Part shown: positions 34,221 to 46,502 of the stretch, piece after piece
How the letters are laid out: each line of letters opens with the position of its first letter
Numbering within the stretch: the first letter of the stretch is position 1
Origin: Gnetum montanum
Taxonomy: Eukaryota > Streptophyta > Gnetopsida > Gnetales > Gnetaceae
Length of the DNA: 64,000 nt
Assembly: GCA_015680685.1 (NCBI GenBank)
Contig: MNCI01011336.1
Location: 398,574 to 462,573 of the forward strand
Direction of reading: 5' to 3'
Notes under the pieces: model-generated
What the model was told of the DNA's origin: nothing
What the model saw: only the letters and a program-made list of their open reading frames with translations
Database searches by the model: none
Translations under genes and position numbers: made by a program

Positions 34221-35416
34221 AAAACTGGAATCTATCAATAGGCAACCCATGAAGCATGTAAGCATGATCATTCTTGCACTGCATCCCTACCAGATAGAGC
34301 GGGTAAGGCATTGGAATAGACACAATGCCACTACCCCACCGGCATCTTACTGATTCCTCAGACATGCTGAAAGGAATACTACTGATCCCTCGGAGATGTT
34401 GCTATGACAGCCACTCTGTAGTTACAGCTCCTGGGATCAACTTCGCCACTTAGAGCACTCAAAGAAACTATGGTCATCCATAGTTTTAGTAGCCTCCACC
34501 ACTGTCGTCACCAGATTCTAGCTTGGCAGGCTCATCTGACTGGTTCTTTGCCCAGTCGATGAAGTACGATGAATCTGACTATCGACGGCAGTTGCGGGAA
34601 CTGTGATATCAACATTGGGACCCTTGCTCCAGGCCCCTCTTTTGTGGTCTCTGTCTGCCTTTTCTCTTTGGATAGTACTTGTTTCAATAGCCTCCCTCCT
34701 TAGTGATTAGGATGTTTGTTTCTGGATCTCTGTTCTTTGTTATGTTTTGCAAGTTACTTGTTACGATAGCATTGATTGAGAATACTTTCATTAGAAGGTA
34801 AGGTGTTACAGTGTTTTGAGGTGGCTACTCAGGCTAGCCTGGCTACTTGGGAGTGCAAACCCTACCTCTCCCTCCATCGGATATCCTACTTTATTCTCCC
34901 ATTTCCTTGTCCTTACGCTTGTCTCTACCTTCTTTTTCACTTGTACAGAACATGAGCATTAAGTCGATCCTTTTGCATCATCATGTCCATGAGGAAGTGT
35001 AACGTAGCTTACCTTTTGGAATGCAATTTGTATTTTTCAAAAAAAATGGGGGGGGGGGGGAATTTTGGCAAAATGGATGTAAAACAGCTCGTCCAGGCCA
35101 TGCGGGCATAACACAACTCATCCTTGCAAGCCCCTCACATGCAGTTTCATGATTTAACCTCTCGCAAATACATTAGCAAAAGGATGTAATGACTTGTCTA
35201 CAAAAGCTTCATGTTCATGTATTTGAGTCTTCCCCGAACCTCCTTCCTCTCACTCTTGTAATATCCCTCCTATACTCTATTTCCCTCCATCTTTGCACTT
35301 CTAAGTTTGAGAGGATGACATTTGAGCACTCTCCGATGGACGCTGTTGATGCCTTTGTGTCTCCGATGTTTCGTATTCTTTGTCGACGTCTTTCGAGCAA
35401 GCCGTCTAAACATCAA
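34221..35416 (+). other. 3' untranslated region of element A
   Basis: Non-coding region between the array and the purine tract. It contains a 13-G run at 35048-35060. No conserved ORF or domain seen. Confidence 0.6.
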
Positions 35417-35430
35417 CAAAGAGGGGCCAT
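35417..35430 (+). other. polypurine tract of element A
   Basis: AACAAAGAGGGGCCAT immediately precedes the 3' LTR start TGAAACACC; the purine run AAAGAGGGG fits the plus-strand primer role. Confidence 0.7.
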
Positions 35431-37510
35431 TGAAACACCATGAAAATTTCAAGGCCTCAACGGTTCAACAAAAACTAGTGATTCAGGCAAAGGGTCGTGA
35501 CAAGGTGTGGCACAGCAAGTTCCTTTTCAGTTAAAGGCCTATCCTACCACACTGCGTGGCATAACACAAGTGAATTCCAGAAGACAGAGCAAAGCGACAG
35601 GTGCACAATGGCAAGCTTTCAACTTTGCAAGTCCTCTATGTTTCGAGAACCTTAACTTTTGGCATATTATGCTGCGTTACGCAACATAGCATAACATCGC
35701 ATCATGTAGCGTAATGTCATAAAGCAATCCACCACAACATCAAGGATGGAAAATATTAAAGACTTCGACAACTCTTCGATTTTTTGCAGGTGTGCTATTT
35801 TACGCTGAATTACGCTATGAAGCATAATCTAGCATGGTGCAATGTAATTTAGCATGGTGCAGTGCAATACAAGCATAGACAAAAATGGCATATTACAAGC
35901 ATCAGCAGCCTGTACGACACGATACACTCTCCAATGTATTGTAGTGTAATCAAGAAATAGCCTGTCGCCAAAACCCCAACAAGGATGGTTTACGACGCGT
36001 TACGCTTTAGAGCGTAAGGTAGTGTGGCACTGTAAGCTTCAACAACCACCACATCAAGTCAACGACATTTTTGTAGGTTCAGGACACACGTCATCTAAAT
36101 CACGTTTTTCTCCTGGTTTTAACCTTATAAATATGCTAGTCGACAAAGATCAAAAAAGAAAAGGGGCAAGAAATTCCTTCAGGATTGACAGATTTTCTCT
36201 GTGAGCAATTTTTCTCTTCCATTGACAATTGTTTACAGCTTCTAGCAATGATTGACAAGAAAAAAAAAAGGATCAGTAATAGCAAGAATATCGAAGACAA
36301 TTGGCGAGAACCTTTGGTCAGAAATAGCTAATTGATGGACATTCTACTTCGGGTTTGATCTCCTTGTATCCATATCTGCTAGAACAAGGTAGATCGGTTT
36401 TTGCTTGTTTTATCTTTGAATAGCTTTTCTTGTTGTTGACATGCGCTTCGTTTAAATCGAATTCTGCTTGTAATCATTGTATCTAATATATATTCTTTTC
36501 ACAAGTTGAATCCCAGATCTTGGGGTTTGATCACGTTCCAAATCTGATCCTTTGTCCCCCATCTGCACGAATTTTTCAAATCGCTTCAAATCAATTACGT
36601 CCTTTTCAATTATCTCCAAAATTAATAATGTTACAATCTTCCCATAAAGAACCATTATTTTGTCATTCAAATATCGCAAAAATTTTTACTGATCAAGTAA
36701 GTCCTTGTCAGATCGACAAGACCATTCAGGGCACCTGAGATTCGTTTTCTCTCCAGCACGACCCTTCTATTTTATTGACTATTTGAATTGTTCCATCGCA
36801 TTAAAAAAGTCTTTATCATTGGTTGTAGGCTTCTTGTTTTGGTGAACTTCACTACCAATGATTACTACTAGCCAATTCTAATCTAAATGATTCAGATTCA
36901 TCAAATGTTCCTTTTGGGCTAAACTCAAATGAGTGGATAGGATGGAGATGAACAAATAAATGGTGATTGCAAAAATGTTTAGGGGAAAGAAATTAACGGA
37001 TGCACCAAATAGGAATGCCAGTGGGTCCTCCCCAAAGTAGGATCATGCACTTAATGCTACCTAGAGGAGGTGGAGGCATCCGACATAATAGAAGTTATGC
37101 TGCTTGGGGCAAGTTGTGGCATTCTGAGATTTTTTACTAACGGGGCAATCATGAGTAGGTAGGGAGAGGGATCCAACCAATGCTCAATAGGGTTGAGGTG
37201 TTTATCCTAGATCTGGGACATGCTTGAATACAACTGCTACCACCAATACAACACACCATTCCTTGCATGAATCGAGAGCTCCACACTCCTTTGGCCACCA
37301 TTCTAGAGGGAAACAACCTTCCATGCACCAACAAAGCATGTTTTCCTAAACTATAGATTCAAGATCTATTTGCATGAAGTAATATCAATGGATAATTTAA
37401 TGTTAGAAGCTTTTTCTCTTTAATTCTAAACACTTTAGTGCTAGATCTACCTCCTGTGTACACGGACTTTCGTTCGGTATTTCCAGTGACCGACATTTTC
37501 CATCGTTACA
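35431..37510 (+). repeat. 3' LTR of element A (2080 bp, with extra segment)
   Basis: Starts TGAAACACC and ends CATCGTTACA before ATGAC. It aligns with the 5' LTR from 35431 to about 36774 and again from about 37456 to 37510. The piece 36775-37455 has no counterpart in the 5' LTR. It also supplies the roughly 275 bp missing at the N in the 5' LTR. Confidence 0.8.
36775..37455. other. foreign segment inside A's 3' LTR
   Basis: About 680 bp replacing a stretch of about 30 bp near the U5 end. It contains AGTGGGTCCTCCCCAAAGTA (about 37020), also present in element E at about 52702. No terminal repeats or clean duplication found, so origin unknown. Confidence 0.5.
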
Positions 37511-39040
37511 ATGACTACTACCGATGATTCATAGAGAATTTTTCTAAGATTGCAAAACTATTGGTAGAGCTTATAAAGAATGATTCACCTTTCATCTCGA
37601 CTATGAATGTGAATAAGCATTCTAGCAGTTAAAGGAGAAACTCATAGAAACACCAATTCTACAAGAACTAGACTGGTCTAGACCATTCCACATCATGACA
37701 AATACATCTGACTACATCCTAGGAGCTATGCTCACATAGTTGGAGAATAAGAAATTTCCATACTACATCCATTGCACGAGCCAAAGCATTGTGGAAGCAT
37801 AATTAAATTACACCACTACAAAGAAAGAATTAATGGCAATGGTGTATGCTCTTGAAAAGTTTAGGTACTATGTGTTTGGCTACAAAGTATTTATGCACAC
37901 AAACCACAATGCAATCCACTTCCTCATAAACAAGTCAATAGTGAGCCCTTGTATCATATGGTGGCTTGTGATCTTTCAAGAAATTGATCTCATAATGGTA
38001 GATCAAAAAAGAACTGAGAATGTGATCACTGACCACCTCTATTGCTTAAGATGGGATAATAAATAGGAGGATATCCTACTCTCTAATTAGTTTCTAGACA
38101 AACTCCCCTCTACAGGAGCAATAAATGATCAAACATTGGTAGAAATAACATGGTACAATGGCATCCGCATCTATCTTCTCACTCAGAAGATGTCACAAGA
38201 TCTTAACTTTAGAAAGAAGAAACAATTTCTTCATTGGGCCACATACTTCATGGAAGTCAATAGACACCTCTACAAGGTGTGTGCTAATGGCCTACTTCAT
38301 TGGTGTGTCCCTGATGAAGATCAACTGCATGTTTTCTAGGATGCTCACGAAGGGCCTTGTGAAGGCCACTATGTAGGGAGATGCACGACCATAAAAATCC
38401 TAATGGAAAGATACTATTGACCTATAATCTTTAGGGATTCCCACTAATTTGTCCAATCTTATGAACATTATCAATGAGATGGTGGGATGACCACTTGAAT
38501 GGAAGATCCTCAATAGTAGATTCAATCCTTAAAGCCTTTTGACATATGTGGCATTGAATTCATGGGTCCCATCACACCCATGTCCAATGGAATGGCATAT
38601 ATCATCATAGCAGTTGACTACTACATAAAATGGGTAGAAGTAGCAATCATTACTAATTTTACATCATCCACTACTGCTAGATTTGTATAACAAAATATTG
38701 TAAACAAGTTTGGGGTGCCACATGCAGTAATTTTTAACAATGGAACTCATTTCACAGGTGCCACTTTTAGAAAGTTGATGCAATGCTTAAGGGTTGAACA
38801 TAAATTAACAACACCCTATCACCCCCAAGCCAATGGTCAAGTAGAGGTAACTAACTGGGAGATTACAAATATCTTATCAAGAATCATAAGAAAATATAGG
38901 AGAGATTGGAGCACCAAACTCAATGATGTCCTTTGGGCCTATTGCTCAACATGGAAACTCCTTATTGGCTACTCTCCCTACAAGTTAGTGTACAAAAAAT
39001 TTCCAATGATCTTAATCTAGTCTAAGCTCCATACACTCTC
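37511..39040 (+). pseudogene. RT end, RNase H and integrase of element B, right part
   Basis: Continuation of B's pol after element A. YYR-x-FIENFSKIAK (37516-37560) completes the RT connection; RNase H has TSDYILGAMLTQ (about 37707), TTKKELMAMVYALEKFRYYV (37817-37876) and HTNHNAIHFL; integrase has GIEFMGP (about 38551), IFNNGTHF (about 38731) and HPQANGQVEVTNWEI (38820-38864). Two core aspartates are changed (Asp to Glu in GIEF, Asp to Asn in FNNG), while the Glu of QVEV is kept. Stops throughout. The longest surviving frame is 38715-39017. Confidence 0.8.
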
Positions 39041-39191
39041 AGTAGCCTATGATCTAGATCTTGACCTAAGTTTAGCATAGAAAGAAAGATTGATCAACCT
39101 AAATGTGCTAGATGGNAGTAGCCTATGATCTAGATCTTGACCTAAGTTTAGCATAGAAAGAAAGATTGATCAACCTAAATATGCTAGATGG
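39041..39191. repeat. 75-bp direct duplication around an N (assembly artefact)
   Basis: 39041-39115 and 39117-39191 are the same 75 bases except for one G/A difference (AAATGTGC versus AAATATGC), separated only by N at 39116. This is what two overlapping contig ends look like when they are joined without merging. Confidence 0.85.
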
Positions 39192-40703
39192 CAATCAATT
39201 AGTGGCCCTATCTTTGAATGAGGTACACAAGGCATTCAAAAACCAACATCAGGACCTTAAAATATAGAAAGTAACATTTCAACCAAGTGATAAGGTTCTC
39301 TATTAGAACCCCACACATGTACCCCAGAAGAAAAAATTCCAAACATTGTGGGAGGGACCTTATATAATTGATTAAACATTTTCCTCTAGGGCCATGTTAA
39401 TTTAAAAGCCTAAAAGCCCAAATAAAAAGTAGTTGATCAACATCTAACAAGTGAAATCTTTCTTAGAGCCAAGATAAGCCAATGCAACTACCACCTCAAC
39501 AAATGGACAACCACGTTCCAATTTTTAAATCTCCTCCTTGCAACTCAATCATGGTAGAGATGGCCATCCATTCTAATGATCAATATGTCTTATAATTTTT
39601 TCTACATTTTGTTTTTTGTTTTCCACATTTTTTATCTTACAAGTTATTTATTTTACAAATTTTTTATTTTCAAATTTTTTCCCAATTTTGCACCATCGTT
39701 AGTACCTTTGAACTTTTCTTGAATATTTTACACTTTCTTATATTTTTTACTTTGTTTTTTTTTCTATTTTTTTAAGTGTGATTTTTCATTATTTTTGCTA
39801 ATAAAAGTGCTTTATTGCTATAGGACACAATGCCACTACTATTGTTTACTAATGATGGTTTGTGCTTACTGTTGTGATTGTCGATGTCTAGTTTCTATTT
39901 TTGAATTCTAATGTCTAATGACTATGACATGATTTATTTTTCATGAAATAGGTAGTGAGTCCAAGTCATCTACCCACCCAATAAACTCTATGATTCTTCT
40001 TAATATAGGAGTTTGAGGTCCCTTCCATTAATGAAACTTTTAATCAATTAGTGACCTTGGTAGTTCTAGAATTGCAAAAGATACAAAGGTTTGTATACTA
40101 TGTGACTTCAAGGGAACTCAATACTCCTTGTAGTCTTCTACTTACTTGAGTGCTTGGGTTTCTTTCATGAACTTCTGACCATTTCATTCCAACCACTAAT
40201 AGGAAGTCAAATAAAGTCTTTGCATGGTGTGGTTCCATCTGAAAAAAAAGAGAGAGAAAAAAATGATGAGAATTCAAAGCAAACCTATTAGACATAATAA
40301 AAAAATAATTCTTTGCATGGTGTGGTTCCCATTTTAGAAAAAAAAAATATGACGGGAATCCAAAGCACACCCCTTAGACAAATAAATAGGCTACAAGCAT
40401 TAGTTATGGGACTAGAAAGACATGAATCCATGCCTAAAGGTTCCCTTTAACTAAGGCCCTCTCTCTCTCTCTCTCACTTCCTACTTCTCTTTTCTTATCT
40501 TTTTGGAATGGTTTTTGTTTTATGGAAGCACTCCTGTGTCTTGAGTGGATTAATCGGTCTTAGAGTGACGATGCAAAGTCACTAAGAAAGGCTATTTTTG
40601 GTCTAGACTAAGGATGGATCTTCTTAGGTCATTTTAAACACACATTACACAAGGGACTTCTTATGATCTCAATTTAAGATTCCATCTCACCTTCTCAGTT
40701 ATC
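39192..40703 (+). other. B downstream of integrase, non-coding
   Basis: AT-rich with long T runs (39590-39790) and a (CT)n microsatellite at 40459-40475. TTTGCATGGTGTGGTTCC occurs at about 40218 and 40313, and its reverse complement at about 53334 in element E, supporting common descent of B and E here. No ORF is supported. Confidence 0.6.
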
Positions 40704-40708
40704 CATTT
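40704..40708. repeat. target-site duplication CATTT, left copy (element I)
   Basis: CATTT precedes the left LTR and follows the right LTR at 49222-49226. Confidence 0.85.
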
Positions 40709-41914
40709 TGTTGGCGACCATTTTGAATGCGACCACCAACGAGTGTCCTCGAACAGGATTTAGGTGCTTGCTAGTCTCTGGCAACACCAAGGCCCAGATA
40801 CCTCCAAATAGACTCAGTAGTTAATGTGAGTATGTGTGTGTGCTATTGTGGTGTGCTGTTGTGAAAAATGAAATGATTGGGTTGTGTGTAAAACTATACT
40901 TATCTTAAAGATATTCAGCCAACTTTGCAAAGTACTATGAGTTGTTGAGAGTTCCTATTTTGTTCAATTGCCTAGTTTATGCCGTCCTTATAATACCTAC
41001 TTGTAACAAATAAATTTTTACAAAAACATTTAAGCAAAACTCTGCAAATCTACTTCTAATTTTCCCCAAAGAAAGAGATAGTTCCACAAGAAAACTAGAA
41101 ATAGAGCGAGATTCAATGGAAATAGAAAGAAGAGAGAAAGAAAGCAGATTTGCATAAATATATCAAATGTTTAAACAAGGTAAAATGATACGAGTAAACA
41201 CTTCATAATAAAGCTATCCCAAATTCAATAACTACAAATTGGTCAAACTTTCAAGGCTCAAATAAGCAATTTCTTCAAGACAATCCTACTATGCTGCCCA
41301 AAAAGTTGCTGCATAAACTATCATGTACTAGACTCTATTTTGACTAGATAATGGATGTCAACGATTGCATTCAATAGAACCTTCAAAAGAATTGACAATT
41401 TATGATTGAAATACCACAGAGAATCACTTTAAAGATAAAAGAAGCTATTCTGGTCCTATCAAAATACCAAATATTTTTTAAACCCTCTTGACTATTGAAT
41501 CATTCAACGGCTTGACTACATGCAGAGGCTCTCTTACAACAATCTTAATAGCAGTTCTTATACATTTCCCAATAATAAAATTCACAACTAAAATGCTCTT
41601 AAGGCTTTCAAACACAAGCTCTTCTATGGAAAAATTTTAATAGAAATTTTCTATCATGCAACAAGAACAATAAGAGCAATCTAAAAATCCCAAAATTACT
41701 TTCCAAGCATGATACTATCTAAACCACTATCTAAAAAATTTAAACAGAATAAAAGAAAAAACATAACTCATAGGACTATGACAAAGAGGCTGAAATGTTG
41801 TCTTTAACAAGTCATCTTACAAGCAATCTTTCACAATGTCTTCTTTAAAAATGCTCTTTCCTTTTAGCCACCAAGACCTAGAGTGAGACCCCCTTCCCTT
41901 CCTACCCTTGAAGC

Positions 41915-41924
41915 CCTTTTATAG
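41915..41924 (-). promoter_or_regulatory. TATA box of I 3' LTR
   Basis: Minus strand CTATAAAAGG; same at 47693-47702 in the 5' LTR, where it would drive the element. Confidence 0.65.
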
Positions 41925-41992
41925 TAACCTCAAGGTAGTTACAATCATCATGAGAAGGTGAGGTAAGTTACAAACATTATGGGTGGTTATAA

Positions 41993-42000
41993 NNNNNNNN
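41993..42000. other. eight-N gap inside I 3' LTR
   Basis: The gap follows GGGTGGTTATAA. In the 5' LTR the same bases are the left part of a perfect 16-bp palindrome (47760-47775) and about 290 bp follow before GCCATGGAGGACTCATG resumes. The gap is thus far longer than eight bases. Confidence 0.8.
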
Positions 42001-43784
42001 ATGGAGGACTCATGTTTTGTTTCTACATGTCTGATTATGGTATGGCCATAAATATATTCATATTTCAATTTTATGACCCCAAACAACCATAGTAACTTAT
42101 CTAAATTGGTACCCATTTATATATATTATTATTTTTCTTATGTCACTCCCAATTTATGTGCAAATTCTCTAGATCATGAGGATGTTCAGCTTTTTGGAAT
42201 AATAAAACCGTAGTCAAGATGTCTACAGAGGTGACAGGGCTGATTGGGTTTGTGTTTTATAGGCTGCAATAAGCTGTATGGCTCAACTTTACTAGGTAGC
42301 AATGTAGCAGCCATAGAAGTCCAAAAGCATGGATAGTTACAAACAATATGGAAATTTTTCAAAGCTCCTCCACATTCAATAATGAATGATTGAATTTTTA
42401 CAACATTACCTCTTTTATGATCGCTGTATGATTTGTTAGGCTTGGAATGTTCAATAGAAGAACCTTTCAGTGTGAAGATCTCATCCGGTTCAAAGCTTCA
42501 ATCATCACTTCATTTCGTTGGGACATTGTGGCCACTTTGCAGGCAAGAAGCTACCTATTTGTGACCAAGAGTGGAGAATTTCTTCAAAATCTTTATATGC
42601 AAAGTTGTAGCTCTTGGAATGCTGCAGGTAGGTTATGTATCGTAATTATTGAAATCTGGATATTTTGCATGTTGAAATTTCCATGATTCATGACTTGATT
42701 AAAAAACTGCTGGTACAAATATGATGGGCCTACCTCTGCTTGCTCATTTATTTTATGTCATACAATGAAGAATTCATAGCCAAGCAAATCATAACATTGA
42801 TCTAGAGTTATGCAAGTTCCTTCAAGATGTAGTAGGCTAACTGTTACAACAGGAATAACCTCATCGGTAAAGCCCTGTTTGGTTCTCGGCTTCTGGATCT
42901 ACTGTTGTTCTATGGAAATAGTATATCGAAAACCTTATGTATGTCCTGTGGAACAGCTGGTCTATAATCATCATCATGAACAAAGATTCAACAAAATCGT
43001 CTGTACAGCAGCACAGCAGAAAACACCATGTTCTAGGTTGCAGATGCTTGGAACCAACTGGAACCAGAGCCCTTTTCATTGCAGTCACGTCCGGTTATTG
43101 TCCATTGATACTCTTCAATTTTTGCAGTAAAGAAATGAAGAATTTCACCATTTTCTAGCATGGTATTGTTACTAGAACAACTGAAAATTCATCCCTACTT
43201 CGATAGTTACAAATGCCAAGTCACTGGTGTCATCTAGATACACCGAAGCTTAGTATCAAAAGGTTTGAAACTCTACTGAGCATCTCAGAAATTTCTGCAC
43301 GAACTATACGTGCCCTACACTAGCAGAGCCAAAGGCATAATGGAAATCATTACAACCATCGTTCCCAGCAAGACCTCCATGTGTGCTCTGCGTTCATTGA
43401 ATTTCTAGGACCAGATTCTTGGAAGGATGCCCTTGTCTACCATGATTTAAGATTTTCGTCAGCTGTGGTTACCCACTACATTTTTCTTGGATTTTATTTC
43501 TCTACCATGCCCTAGTGCTCTGTCAAATATGAGCTAGAAACCCTATTGCGTTTTTGCCCCTTTTATGCGAAGACTCCACTCTTTGTATACTGCAAATTAT
43601 TGACAGAGATCTTCTTTTTCTTTTAGAGGTTCCAAGAGCAAATGATAATTGTGGTTTAGGGTTCTAACCACCTGAAATCTTTGCCCTAGATTTACCTAGG
43701 GCTTCCTGAGTTTTTGTTTCCAAAAACCTTTAATCAATTTTATCATACCAACTTGTTCCATGAAATGGCCAAAATGTGACAACA

Positions 43785-43800
43785 TTTCTACCCCCTTTAG
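43785..43800 (-). other. polypurine tract of element I
   Basis: Minus strand CTAAAGGGGGTAGAAA directly before the 3' LTR start TGTTGTCAC. Confidence 0.75.
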
Positions 43801-43992
43801 AAGGCTTATAGAAATTTATGCAAGCCCCATTTTAAAACTAAACTATACTTAAAGATTTTATTGAACTTTTTACAGCTGAAAAGATAAATCTTTTTGGAGG
43901 AAAAATCCCATCAAACATAAGGTTTGGTGGTATAAAAACCTCATTCCTAGGAAACAAACAAATTGTACACCATTAAGTTCTTTATTCATGGA

Positions 43993-44934
43993 CTATTCTT
44001 GAGATGCGAAGAGAATGGTGAGGGTTACCCTAGTAGGAATCCTCATATTTCTAACCTTCTCATAAGAAATCTCTAAAGTGATGAATGTTGTTCTATTATT
44101 TTCTGGCTTGCTAAAGCTTTCAACTTGATCTTCTTGAGCTTTTTCTTTAGCAATCCTCTCATCTTCTTTCTTAGATGAATTCTTATTTTCTTCCCAATTG
44201 GGTCTTTCTTCTTCTTCTTGGGACACAAAGGCTTCTTCCCATGAATCTTCATTGATTGGTTCTTTTTCAGAACAATAATTTTCTTGGAGTGTACAAATTT
44301 TATTTTCAACACCTCCTTTTTTAACCATTTTACTTTTTCCATTTGAAGTAATGTTATCAATCATCAAAGGTTCACTATAGATATATATTTGATTTGGTTC
44401 TCCTTTCCAAGGTAGCCACATGTGAGAATAATTTGTTGACATGTAACCTGAGAAATTCTTGCTCCAATTTCTACTCAATAAGAGACTATGCGAATTTGGT
44501 ATATTTGCCACTTGAATAGTTACTCTACCTCTGACATGGGGTTCAGAAGCAATTTCCAATAGAAAATTTGGTAATTGACCCACAATCTTCACTCTACTTT
44601 TATCCACTTGAACAATCTTTTTATTTAATTTTTCAGGAATCAAACCAAGTTTCTTACATATAGACAATGGCATTATAGTAGATGTAGCTCTAGAATTAAT
44701 CAAAAAATTGTGCAAGCATTTATTCTTTAATTTCATTGTCAAAAGAAAAGGAGGAGCTTCCTTATCATATGAGGTCTTTAATTTCTCATCATTATTAGAC
44801 ACATAACTTAACTCTGATTCTCTAACTCTCCTTTTACCTTTAATGAACTCTAAAGCCTTTCTTTGCTGATCTCCTATTTGAAGCAACTGATAAAAGCTAA
44901 TATTGGCCTTAACATGTTTAAGGTCTTCAATCAA
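43993..44934 (-). pseudogene. protease-like region of element I
   Basis: A 313-codon open frame. Residues about 95-120 read NFLINSRATSTIMPLSICKK, the place of the retropepsin active site, but the family's Asp-Ser-Gly is Asn-Ser-Arg, so catalysis is unlikely. Downstream is an LLEIASEPHVRG... hydrophobic block, then a very acidic and lysine-rich C-terminal third (about residues 210-300: EEAFVSQEEEERPNWEENKN). It continues upstream in another frame to the gag tail. Whether the long frame still makes a protein is unknown. Confidence 0.65.
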
Positions 44935-45159
44935 ATCATAATGTCCATCATCAATAAAGCTTTTTTTCTTTATCCATTTATTAAAAGACTAATTTGGAGT
45001 CTTTTTCTCTACTTGATTGTCTTTACCTTTATTCTTATCTCTTCTATTTGGCTCAAAAGCTTTTCTCTTAGTAGATGGATCAGTAATAATGTTTGGAGAT
45101 CTAGAAGTAGTTAGTATTTCCTTAGATCAAAGACTATATCCATTTTCCTCATTGTTATT

Positions 45160-46377
45160 TCATTCTTCATCTAAAGACATATCTTCTTCGAAACTTGATA
45201 GAGAAGAAGTATCACTTGATCCACTACTAGAAGACTTACTTGCATAATAAACACTAGATAACTCATTATCAGATTCAATGTCAAGAAAGTTGGACATAAT
45301 AAGCTCACTTTCATCCTCATCTTCTGCTAACTTAGTTTCTTGATGTTTATGCTTTCTATTTTTCCTTTCTTCCTTGATATTAACTCTTGCCAATGCTTTT
45401 TCAAGCTTCACTATTTTGTTAGACATATCTCTCATTAATTGTCCTTTTTCAGATCCTACTCTTTCATGTTCTTGCTCTATCTTAACATGAGATGGACCTG
45501 GTAAAGCTTTAAATTGAGCAAAATCTTGCATAGGAATCATAACTCTTTCTTCTCTTTTTTGAATTGCAATATTTTCTTCAGGATTCAAGTTCAACTATTT
45601 TTCTAACTGTATAGCTTCACTAAAGTAGTCATTTAGTGTAGTTAAGTTTGGAGTTCTCCTTAACCAAATTGAAATGTTGGGGTTGACAGCCTTAAGATAA
45701 GTTTCTTTAAGCATTTCTTCTGATGGCCTATATTGTCTTTGAAAGAGTCCACAAATTCGTTGAAACTTGATGTTAAAATCTCTAATTGACTCTTTAACTC
45801 CTTGCTTAGCTTGTATTAGCCCACAGTATAGTTGTTGTTGATCTAATTGATTACCAAACTGGGCTAAGAAAATATTCTTCATGTCATCCCAACTTGTAAT
45901 ACTATTACTTGGTAAGTTCGAATACCAAATCTGAGCCATATCCTTTAAATTTGATACAAACAACCTACAAGCTTGATCTTGATGTTGAATATTTGCATGA
46001 GCTAAAGCTAACTCAAACATGTGAATATATTCTTCAGCTAAATAAGCTTTTCCAGGAATGAAAGGCTTAGGAAAATATTTGTAAACTACCTTAGGAATAT
46101 CATTGTAATTTTGAAATCCTAATGGTGTAACTCTTTGCCAAGGATTTGCCATCCTATTCCTTTGAATAGCTGAACTCTTAGACTTTCTAGATCTTCTCTT
46201 ATAAATTGATAAACTTGATATAATGGGTGATCTTCTTGATTTTCTAGTTTTCACTTCACTACTTGTTCCCAATTCAAAAACTTTCTTTTGTTCTTCTTCT
46301 AATGAATAATTAGTCTTAGAATCAAGAATATCTTTTGAAACTTTTAAATTTTCCAAACTATCAATCTTCTTGGTCAT
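45160..46377 (-). pseudogene. gag of element I (one in-frame TAG)
   Basis: ATG at 46377. Residues 1-75 are basic and Ser-rich (MTKKIDSLENLKVSK...), residues 76-260 form the retrotransposon gag domain: YKYFPKPFIPGKAYLAEEYI, LFVSNLKDMAQIWYSNLPS, SWDDMKNIFLAQFGNQ, QGVKESIRDFNIKFQRI. A TAG at 45595-45597 after QLEK ends the first frame; the same frame continues at 45594 with a coiled-coil-like, acidic and Ser-rich tail to the stop at 45160. One C-to-T change would explain the TAG, so this is nearly intact. No zinc knuckle seen. Confidence 0.8.
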
Positions 46378-46478
46378 GAACTGAAAATACGATTTAATTT
46401 CTTAAGCCTTTATAGTAACAACGAATGGTTGATGTAATAAAATTATAAGGCTTATATACTTAGAGGCTAAACTTTTAG

Positions 46479-46502
46479 CCCTCCTTCTAGTGCCAAAAGA
46501 AC
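46479..46502 (-). other. primer-binding site of element I
   Basis: Minus strand TTTTGGCACTAGAAGGAGGG next to the LTR end GGTTTCCAACA; same core as in A, C and D. Confidence 0.65.

Larger units (their letters stand above)
20505..37510 (+). mobile_element. Tat-like Ty3/gypsy retrotransposon A (17.0 kb) with antisense gene
   Basis: Complete element with both LTRs, ATGAC duplication, primer site, gag, protease, a repeat array, an antisense intron-bearing gene, RT, RNase H, a second archaeal-type RNase H, integrase, a second repeat array, a purine tract and the 3' LTR. The double RNase H is the hallmark of the Tat lineage. The first 220 bases of the two LTRs agree at roughly nine positions in ten by eye, with mostly transition differences, so the insertion is not recent. 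All ORFs carry stops and the RT and integrase have changed catalytic residues. Confidence 0.85.
40709..43784 (-). repeat. 3' LTR of element I (3076 bp as assembled)
   Basis: TGTTGG at 40709 and ACAACA at 43784. TATA box on the minus strand CTATAAAAGG at 41915-41924. Eight N at 41993-42000 replace about 290 bp present in the other LTR (47773-48063). 42101 to about 42760 is absent from the other LTR. Confidence 0.85.

Noticed and set aside
40459-40475. CT run as a regulatory element
   Set aside because: An ordinary microsatellite in decayed non-coding element sequence.
42810-43130. 106-codon plus-strand frame in I's 3' LTR
   Set aside because: The partner LTR has a broken version (48222-48404) and there is no domain; LTRs of this element are non-coding.
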